Of a stretch of DNA of 64,000 bases, positions 61,601 through 64,000 are shown piece by piece. The stretch spans positions 62,001 to 126,000 of the forward strand of contig CAIXGS010000005.1 in the NCBI GenBank assembly GCA_903919125.1, given 5' to 3'. Positions within the stretch are counted from its first letter, which is position 1, and each line of letters starts with the position of its first letter. A program made the position numbers and the translations under genes. The notes below the pieces were generated by a model, which saw only the letters and a program-made list of their open reading frames with translations, ran no database searches and was not told the origin of the DNA. This DNA is from an uncultured Spartobacteria bacterium. Its GTDB lineage: Bacteria; Verrucomicrobiota; Verrucomicrobiia; Chthoniobacterales; Chthoniobacteraceae.

Positions 61601-64000
61601 CAAGGGGGCAAAATTTTGGGTTCAGTGGCCATTAGCGGAGCGAACCCCATAGGAGGTGTTTCCGATGTCAAGCTAACGGGCACGGGCACTGTCGTTGTGG
61701 ACACGGCAACTGCCGACTCTGGCACACTTTTCGTGCTGAATAATCAAAGCACCTACTCGGGTGGCACTGAGTTGAAAGCGGAGAGTCAGATCTTGAGTTT
61801 CGGCACCAGCAGTGTAGGCGCCGCCAGCGGCCCGATTGGTACCGGACCTTTGAAAGTTTTGGCCAGTGGTTCAATCGACGCGAGCACGGCCAATGTTAAC
61901 CTTTCCACCAATAACGCCCTCGTTCTGGCTGGTAGCCTGACTTTCCTCGGCACTAATGACCTAAACCTTGGAGCGGGCTCCGTCTCCCTACAAGATACTC
62001 AAGCGCTCATTACCAGTAAGAACACGCTGACGGTCGGCGGATCCATTTCTGGAACGGGTAGTCTGAACAAAATGGGAGCTGGTACACTGAAATTGACGGG
62101 CTCTTCTCTTTCTCAGTCTGGTACGACTAAAGTGTCCGAGGGAATCCTTGAGTTTGCCAATAGCGCGACGGTCTCTGCACCGGTGCAGTTGGTTGGTGGG
62201 ACGCTGAAAGTGGATAGCGGGACACTCCTCACCGTGGGTGTTCTGAACTATTCCGGCGGTTCCTTGACCGGCTCTGGTTCATTGAAAGCGTCGACGGTGT
62301 CGGTGGATTCAGGCCTTAACCTGAGCTCCGGGTCCACGACATTCACGGGAAGTTTGGCGAAGACCGGAGATGGGACGCTCACGTTAGCAAGCAGCGCTTT
62401 AAGTCAAATGACCCTTTCCGCAGGCTCCTTGCGAATCCTCTCTGCGGGTGCCTTGGGTTCGGCTAGCCTGGTGATTGACGGTGGAACCTTTGATACGACG
62501 GCGTTCTCAGGAGGAACCCTCTCGGTCAGTTCCGTAAACCTGAACAGCAGTTCCACCTTCAATGTGGTCGCAGGGAAGGAGCTCAATACAGGGACTGGGA
62601 CTGTTATTCTGACTCAAACTGCTGCTTTGAATACCGTCGCAGGTACTTTGACCGTGGACAGCTTGATTTCGGGTGGAACTAACGGACTTACCAAGACGGG
62701 TCTTGGCACACTAAAGTTAGCGGGCAGTACCTTTAGCGGAACGACCGTGGTTAGCGACGGTACTTTAGAATATAAGGCTAACGGGACCGCTTCTGGACCT
62801 ATCGTTGTTAGTTCTGGTGCGACAGCAAAGCTGGATGGTAATTTTAGTGGCGGCTTAGTCAACGTGGGTTCGCTGGGTACGATTATCCTCGGCGGCGGTA
62901 CTCTGAGCGTGGGCACCTTTAGTTTTGGCTCAAGCAAGGGAGAGTCAGGCGGTACTTTGCAGACCACTTCGGGAAAAGTGACGGCTTTCGTAGGGACCCT
63001 CAAAGGCTCTGGAACTATCAGTGGCCCAGGTACCGTGGTGTTCGGTGCCGGTTCGACGCTGGATGTGGGTTACTCGCCTGGGGTGCTCGTGGTGGGCGGT
63101 GGTGCGACTATGGCGATCGCCAGCGAGGGTGTTGCGGTAAAGTACGAGTTCGATCCTAGTGTGACGAATCCAGATCTCGGGAATATCACCGCCTCGGGTG
63201 ATTTGGCTTCTGATCGTATCGTGGTGAATGTTGGGGGAAGCCTTACCTTCCAGAACGGCGCAACCATGACGCTGACGCCCACTTATATTTCAGGAAAGAT
63301 TTTAGCGCCAGGTACGTACCGCGAATTCCCACTTGTGATCGTCAACGGAGGAACGATTAACGCTTTGAATCAAAGCGGTACTCTTGTCACTGTATCCGGA
63401 ATCAATCTAGACAGCTATTTCAAGGTGGGTTCTGGTGCTGTGGTTTCTGGGACATTTAGGCAACTGGCTGGAGGAACTGTCGATGTAACCCTAGTCCGTA
63501 AATCTTACGCGTCGGTCAGTACCAACTCGGGGAACTTGCGGCAGACAGCGGCCGTCTTGGACTCGATTTTGAGTGCGAGCATGTTGGCTGGAGGAACCGC
63601 TGCGATCGCCTCTATTGGTACGCTCTTTACTGCGCTGGATTCAAAGACCACGGCCAATGAGATCGATACGATCCTCGCGGCCCTCAATCCCGCGCCTTAT
63701 GCGGAACTGGGTAATGTGGGAATGGGCCGTATGATGGATTTGCAGGCCGCAATCCAAGGGCATCTCGACACGTTGGCTATCGGTGTGCTCTCAGACGTGG
63801 AGCCCAGTCCCGGAGAGGCGCGTGAAAGTAGCGCTTGGACGAGCGTTTATAGCGGTTGGGCGAATCGTGATGGGAGCACCTCTCAAGGGCTCGCAGGGTA
63901 TTCTTCGCGCAATTTCGGGAGCATTTCCGGGGTCGAACATCGTTTCGGCGACCTGACCCTCGGCTTGACCGGTGCTGTCGGCAGCACTTCGGCTACTTTC
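46625..64000 (+). CDS. Giant autotransporter adhesin-like protein with PATR repeats (partial, runs off the right edge)
   Basis: I translated every codon from the ATG at 46625 to 64000 and found no stop, so at least 5,792 residues are encoded (17,376 bp). A signal peptide is present but with a 30-residue, hydrophilic N-region (MKQTLKGISKSQCDFSREEK) before the core LLAFLIAFAVFF, cut near VLVAA. The passenger is almost all Gly, Ser, Thr, Val, Leu and Asn and contains about 35 PATR motifs of the form LTKxGxGTLxLSGxNTYTGGT. Its last copies are near 62693. A helical linker (about 63535-63780, with LAALNPAPYAELG) leads to a beta-barrel that starts near 63830 (SAWTSVYSGWANRDG) and is cut by the window edge. 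The type V autotransporter family forms cell-surface adhesins. No Cys follows residue 13, as expected for such passengers. The chain is exceptionally long. Confidence 0.95.
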   Translation, partial: MKQTLKGISKSQCDFSREEKFVPQPNFGWPFRLLAFLIAFAVFFQGPVLVAATITWDPFKLYSSGSLGVSSGGTYGGTFSTLSSGHWLASGSLGSTLVPGSSDIVILNLGSANYSISLSGTIASIAGGTVSAGTGLAGTTISFAGSGTLAIGGTGFTVNAGTLSLGAPVLVRLLASQTWSVSTGSQMVVAGTITGTGFDLTKSGGGILTLSGSGGYTGSTYITAGTLNAGTGSLANTGTIVLSGGSLSAVDVKSGALFTGSVGTTASFSSTALTLGTVAEFGSLTFSGTSGTVVLGGLSGTGLTTFASSGSISSGSITGGTVSVASNLSSNVSGGSVTVGGIFTGGTVSGGSLNLTGSGSSSISTLSGGTIANSGTLQITTGTYAGGLSGTGSLMKVGATQLTLSGANSYTGSTYITAGTLNAGTGSLANTGTIVLSGGSLSAADVKSGALFTGSVGTTASFSSAALTLGTVAEFGSLTFSGTSGMVVLGSLSGTGVTTFASSGSISSGSITGGTVSVASNLSSNVSGGSVTVGGTFTSTVMSGGTVTVAGLTNEALLSGGSLIANGGGTLTTMTAGALTVGSLATLALGTVTGGSIADNGALSISAGTLTGVLSGTGALSKVGTDVLNLNVANTFSGSITVAAGTLTGVSGAFSSVSSITLNAGSLSAANFGSSTAFTLASGARGFVSSATSLGAVANAGSLNFTVASGLVSLASLSGDGTTNFTGATSTGSISSGSISAGTVTATGSLIANVSGGSVTVGGIFTGGTVSGGSLNLTGSGSSSITTLSGGTIANSGTLQVSSGTYAGGLSGTGSLMKVGAAQLTLSSANTYTGSTYITAGTLSAVSGALANTGTIVLSGGSLVAVDVKSGALFAGSVGTTASFSSTTLTLGTVAEFGSLTFSGTSGTVVLGSLSGTGLTTFASSGSISSGSITGGTVSVASNLSSNVSGGSVTVGGTFTSTVMSGGTVTVAGLTNEALLSGGSLIANGGGTLTTMTAGVLTVGSLGNLTLGTVTGGAIADNGSLSISAGTLTGVLSGTGTFTKTGNASTLTLSNVANTFSGTLNVAGGTLSALSSLNALQSVSVVNVNAGSFNAISLPSTTLLNVGTGATASFSTNSLTLGTLSSYGSISASGAVINIGSFNSYGSTYFSGSTAAVTIGSLTGTGSIGSNGSGAFILSSGAITQTTLNLPYSSLTANISGGSVSVKSLSSPNQTISGGSIYLTGSGISTLGTLSGGTFSLVSGATLQVSSGNYSDLGGIRGAGALSKTGSGSLILGSVNAYTGATSISGTLQATVAGALGATSSITLNGGSILSAVDLGTASPSLTIGAAAVATISGTNALSLQGVTNTGSLSFSGTSGTVSLSSLSGAAGITTFSSAAAVSGSINSGTVSVAGALSSNVVAGGSVSVDGYFTGGTVSGGSLSLLSGGSVTTLNGGTVQGLGAGTLTVSLSTGTSATLLAGSLSLLKIGAGTLTLGRASTFTGDTTLNAGVLSLNNAAALGSGTLIIAGGSLNNTSGGLITLNNNVQTWSSDINFLGGNPLNLGSGSVTVSADRTVTVNASTLTVGGSISALGATLTKAGSGALVLSGTNTFGGVSMTAGSLLLQSQNALSGGSLSLTGGTLDLGGFVQSITSGSFISGKILNGTISSSSVLTVSSFDIGVRLTGTGSLLKQGSGTVTITGVGNDYSGDTNLNGGTLILNSDTALGTGTLNVNGGSLGVSTAGLVTLSSNPQTWANDFSFFGPGTLAAGSGAVTMTASRTVNVASGSLNVGGVIGDGGNAFNLVKSGSGMLVLGAANTFSGDFILNTGSVNTTAIGALGAGNVTVTGGRLNLQNTSQDVSGIISVSGGYVSGGTINLSGAGLALSGGNISADLAGSGGFTSSGTGQIAVLAGNNTFGGDALLTAGTLALNHANALSLSRFTISGGSLDNTSGGALTMSNDRSQIWAGSFGFVGTNNLTFEQSITLQKDITLNVSAGKLTEGGAISGTYNLTKAGNGTLEFTGSSTGFSGGVSVLAGTLLLSAADTLPGISSLSLSGGSIDLGGGSQSFSSLTLQGGYLGNGTLTASGTIYLNAGELAAVTGGSASLLKAGSGTATLSQANAYTGGTNISAGTLYLGDNSALGNGSLTLSGGSLGVKTGSSIALTGVDQKVWSSNFSFFGGTLDAGTGAVSMTQSVSVNVNSGSLLEGGAISGTSAAFGLTKTGSGTLQLSGANTYTGATAVNGGLLFVPTGSGGNTSSVSIGSAGSALFADTGLTISVPYVNNGSLTFSGNSGTIALGSLTGSGTTNFGWDAIITSSISGGRVTVANALTANISAGTVRAAVITAGTMSGGSLTLTDIAQTSSITNLSGGTYLQNDGILSLFSGTFPGVVAGNGVINKSGSLNTLSLSGANTFTGLMDVQEGTLSARQFGSTATLFVGTSATATITGTSPSLGPVLNDGSLTFSALTGTASLGWLAGLNTSGGTTTFLSNGSIAGGFSGGILRAAGDLLLQGNISDGTISAGAIASGLANGMTVSGGSLNVSGLISLSQITGGVVTQTGADARAVTLNFMSGGTLITTGKLTVRNGGAFDDIIGGSIFVGQEASLGQITGGTFTINGAATIGRVDGGNFDFRGATEINRLNGGSILLNGAVSVISGTYTGANGIISGTSDFLKSQSNAAGSTSLPVADLPYLIMPGSLTLTGHRTGQTSDFVNLPSLPIANLTAPAGVIVAPGSAVLSGAAYTRTDTGWQIARADETLSLSGVNTYTGATFLHGGNLILAENAINSTSSITVDGGGSASFFYLTDGQPITVINGTTFYGSVRTNYTRMVMGGSLTAVNVSPSGNTSLTVGTYGVATFTGSNLSFQNIQNDAPSSYQISTTRQDSAVLLAQSGLYFPNIDSQGTISIGNLTGTGYTYIESNLSGGTISISGDGLNAGLGVGLVVRGTIYSDIASGHISAGAIRNRNITGGNIIAGGVNVSGSFTGGSLTVGGTSTFGSVTFLSDASLNLNGQTEIGSYVGNNTPTQSLNINSSATIGQINGGFNLTGVLTTSSGTLSGLNLDSGNNSGGVVKVGTYTTLILSGTNNYGSTTLSGGTLQLASSTGLGKSALNLNSGVTLGNTSGGPLTFAMPQSWNGDFTFAGPDSLTFSSGSVTLASSSTITVTAGSFTEGGAIIGGSAGLTKKGNGTLVLSGLGSFSGGFTVSGGSVNATLSNALGSGTITVDSSSTLNLGSTAQSASGFVLGGSFSSGNVFGGTIAADNFTIFSGLMNSKLSDGPSGPGSLTKSGTDTAVLSGSISYTGQTAVSGGSLEFSQTGLALSGGVVNDAQLRFSATSGTVSLSSLSGAGTTQFSKDGQIGVLAGGTVSTVGTLFVTSGSFSGSLLGATSLEKVGSGSLLTLSGTSANTGSTKVSSGTLRSTVSGALSATSSLSVLGGLLDVVDYNPNITLSVGTLGAAQITGNSLTLNGGANNAGSLNFTATSGTLSLGSLNGAGATYFAGNATIGGSISQGIVRAADSATLYATVAGGSVTTGALNSTTLYGGTITLNAGTSLINTFSGGATLTIGSLAYLQVYNGSLSGISGGGTVVKVGSSDSLTFNASNLFTGTMSVAAGTLVADSFGTSALLNVGTYGFANISGTSNISLGAVLNAGSLLFSGTAGAVTLASLNGIGTTTFLSNGSITAGLSEGNVFVAGTLTLGGAFSGGNLTTNQLVAASITGGSLILSGPGTSQIGLISGGTLTNNATLQINSGTITNEVGGSGILLKMGTSEVLSVLQGKLPQIGGVSVLEGTLNAVDFGTLTATNLVVGSLGIGVISGTGISIGNVSNVGSLTFSGGTVSLTSLSGNGVTTFANEAAISGTLSGGTITVAGVFSAGVLSGGSLTLLSNGTIGLLNGGSLSSDSALVVTGTGGAALAAGTGGTVLQGALSLEKRGSGTVSLAAVNTYTGGTTLTAGTLNLNNAAALGGGSFTIAGGALDNTSGAAVTLNDHSETWGGNFRFRGTSDLNLGSGTFTLAGLQILTVEAGTLTVAGVISGGSDGFTKEGNGALVLSGSVAFTGGTTVNGGMLLLGGSSALAGAALRVSAGSVDLGGNTQAVGNVSLLAGGYIGNGTLASSGSVSVDSGVIAAVISGSSVVTKSNAGSATLSIANYYTGGTVINGGTLNINDALAIGTGTLSIANGGLGTTVAAGITLSTNNAQIWAGSFSFSGYTLDMGTGGITMTGNPVITVNSGSLLEGGAINGGTSSLTKAGNGTLLLSGSNSFTGGTNVNGGTLLLKGTNALAGGALTVSSGSIDLDGSTQLVGDVRLSAGGYIGNGTISSSGSVSLDAGVIAAVIGGTGFVTKSNVGTVTLNQANTYSGGTFLKGGTLDIGINAAIGSGSLYIDGGNLSAIGGSFTLNNAQVWKTDFSFSGISLNMGTGAVTVTDNRTLKVASGTLTIGGNISGGTYSLTKTGNGTLLLGGSNTFGGGLSVSAGTLALGSSAKLTTVSSLTASGGVFDLGAGSLTFSQVDLTGGTIANGTVTSLTDYALQSGSVSAVLVGTNALLKSGAGRLTLSGVNTYSGATSVSGGMLVVTSAGALANTSGIGVTGGSLDAVDYNGGVLLNVGAAGMASFSGAGLSVGTIYSDGSLNFRAVTGSITVGTLSGSGATTFASNANLSAAFQVGQLVVGGTLNADITSGSVTAGVLFGGTVGGGVITTTDAAASSNVTNLNGGTFVLGGSLLVTSGTYSGGGFSGTGALVKIGSGTTLKIDSPANHTNPTTIAAGTLLVTNSGSFAAVQNEGAIEFRATATLASLSGAGATSFDGATASVGTLNGNSVTGSAVLSVSSGTHNSGVIGGSIALVKTGNGALTLGTADSYTGGTTLVAGTLTVNNAGALGSGSLRIEGGSLATSAGSVMLSSNIAQVWAGSFGFSGGTLDMGTGAVTLSGSQSLTISSGVFIERGAISGAFGLTKLGAGNLVLAGANTFTGGVNVTAGTLTLLGSGGFGTGNLTLGSNATLDITNSPLTLQNVIIQGGKILGSVAISGANPIGGVSDVKLTGTGTVVVDTATADSGTLFVLNNQSTYSGGTELKAESQILSFGTSSVGAASGPIGTGPLKVLASGSIDASTANVNLSTNNALVLAGSLTFLGTNDLNLGAGSVSLQDTQALITSKNTLTVGGSISGTGSLNKMGAGTLKLTGSSLSQSGTTKVSEGILEFANSATVSAPVQLVGGTLKVDSGTLLTVGVLNYSGGSLTGSGSLKASTVSVDSGLNLSSGSTTFTGSLAKTGDGTLTLASSALSQMTLSAGSLRILSAGALGSASLVIDGGTFDTTAFSGGTLSVSSVNLNSSSTFNVVAGKELNTGTGTVILTQTAALNTVAGTLTVDSLISGGTNGLTKTGLGTLKLAGSTFSGTTVVSDGTLEYKANGTASGPIVVSSGATAKLDGNFSGGLVNVGSLGTIILGGGTLSVGTFSFGSSKGESGGTLQTTSGKVTAFVGTLKGSGTISGPGTVVFGAGSTLDVGYSPGVLVVGGGATMAIASEGVAVKYEFDPSVTNPDLGNITASGDLASDRIVVNVGGSLTFQNGATMTLTPTYISGKILAPGTYREFPLVIVNGGTINALNQSGTLVTVSGINLDSYFKVGSGAVVSGTFRQLAGGTVDVTLVRKSYASVSTNSGNLRQTAAVLDSILSASMLAGGTAAIASIGTLFTALDSKTTANEIDTILAALNPAPYAELGNVGMGRMMDLQAAIQGHLDTLAIGVLSDVEPSPGEARESSAWTSVYSGWANRDGSTSQGLAGYSSRNFGSISGVEHRFGDLTLGLTGAVGSTSATF
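47270..47656 (+). repeat. Third related copy of the passenger module
   Basis: A 387-bp stretch matching 47852-48238 in phase, 582 bp (194 codons) upstream. It carries YTGSTYITAGTLNAGTGSLA, then VDVKSGALFTGSVGTTASFS and GTVAEFGSLTFSGTSG. It overlaps the 5' end of the first 864-bp copy, so three copies of this module lie in the first 3 kb of the passenger. Confidence 0.85.
47615..48478 (+). repeat. Direct repeat, copy 1, inside the autotransporter gene
   Basis: An 864-bp (288-codon) stretch that recurs at 48881-49744 with the same phase, offset 1,266 bp (422 codons). Within it occur identical runs such as the region around 48196-48290 and 49462-49556, differing by isolated, mainly third-codon-position changes. 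The in-between 402 bp (48479-48880) is not repeated. Its limits are sharp: before 47615 and after 48478 the two copies diverge to ordinary passenger similarity. Confidence 0.9.
48881..49744 (+). repeat. Direct repeat, copy 2, inside the autotransporter gene
   Basis: Second copy of the 864-bp unit starting at 47615. The unit includes the PATR motif KVGAAQLTLSSANTYTG and the modules NVSGGSVTVGG, AVDVKSGALFAGSVGT, TSTVMSGGTVTVAGLT and SISAGTLTGVLSG. Its high nucleotide similarity to copy 1, including many silent positions, suggests a recent duplication or gene conversion. Confidence 0.9.

Noticed and set aside
47000-63000. Repeated DNA considered as a CRISPR array or tandem satellite
   Set aside because: Repeats are all in one phase with codon structure, vary in length and encode beta-helix modules; there are no constant short repeats with unique spacers and no cas genes.
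46963-63687. Many antisense open frames of 60-390 codons on the minus strand, rich in Val, Pro and Ala
   Set aside because: They are shadows of the repetitive Gly/Ser/Thr passenger; the plus strand holds one continuous frame with a signal peptide and PATR motifs, and the antisense products have no domains or ordered starts.

Overview
The window looks like a chromosomal segment from a Gram-negative bacterium of the Verrucomicrobiota (PVC group). I infer this from the paired DUF1592/DUF1552 genes, a PVC-type CxxCH heme-binding dehydrogenase, a DUF5069 gene, an FtsX-type ABC locus with an AttH-like lipocalin, an outer-membrane autotransporter built from PATR repeats, and a futalosine-type menaquinone gene. 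The exact class cannot be fixed from sequence alone; Opitutae-like is my best guess. No rRNA, tRNA, CRISPR array, insertion sequence or prophage was seen.

Layout. 1-7371 (+): end of rpoB, rpoC with a strong UUCG-loop terminator, then aconitase acnA. 7437-28436 (-): a long run of mostly housekeeping genes: an ADP-ribosylglycohydrolase homologue, NAD synthase, DUF5069, phosphohexomutase, class A penicillin-binding protein, a DUF1552/DUF1592 pair, M1 aminopeptidase with HEAT repeats, acetolactate synthase, MqnD-like protein, agmatine deiminase and N-carbamoylputrescine amidase, and an exported cyclophilin. 28515-33532 (+): a second, cytoplasmic cyclophilin transcribed divergently, a large exported TPR protein coupled to a small exported protein, and an SGNH hydrolase. 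33770-41254 (-): DUF2267, then a compact five-gene set (PAP2 phosphatase, GT39-type glycosyltransferase, ABC ATPase, FtsX permease, AttH-like secreted protein) ending in a terminator. 41272-43168 (+): a LolA-like carrier only 17 bp from the divergent PAP2 gene, and an Rpn-type nuclease. 43281-46298 (-): the PVC heme-binding protein.

46625-64000 (+) is one uninterrupted reading frame that I followed codon by codon. It is at least 5,792 codons long, starts with a signal peptide, contains about 35 PATR-type autotransporter repeats, and runs into a helical linker and the start of a beta-barrel at the right edge. It is the dominant feature of the window and is open at the right edge, so only its first 17.4 kb is present.

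How parts may work together. aguB-aguA form a two-step route from agmatine to putrescine. The DUF1592/DUF1552 pair and the separate CxxCH protein are surface or periplasmic redox-type proteins of unknown substrate. The ABC/AttH/PAP2/GT39/LolA-like group reads as an envelope lipid or lipoprotein handling locus and is, with the giant autotransporter, the best candidate for undescribed biology here. Gene calls rest on motif and domain recognition by eye; no database search was made.
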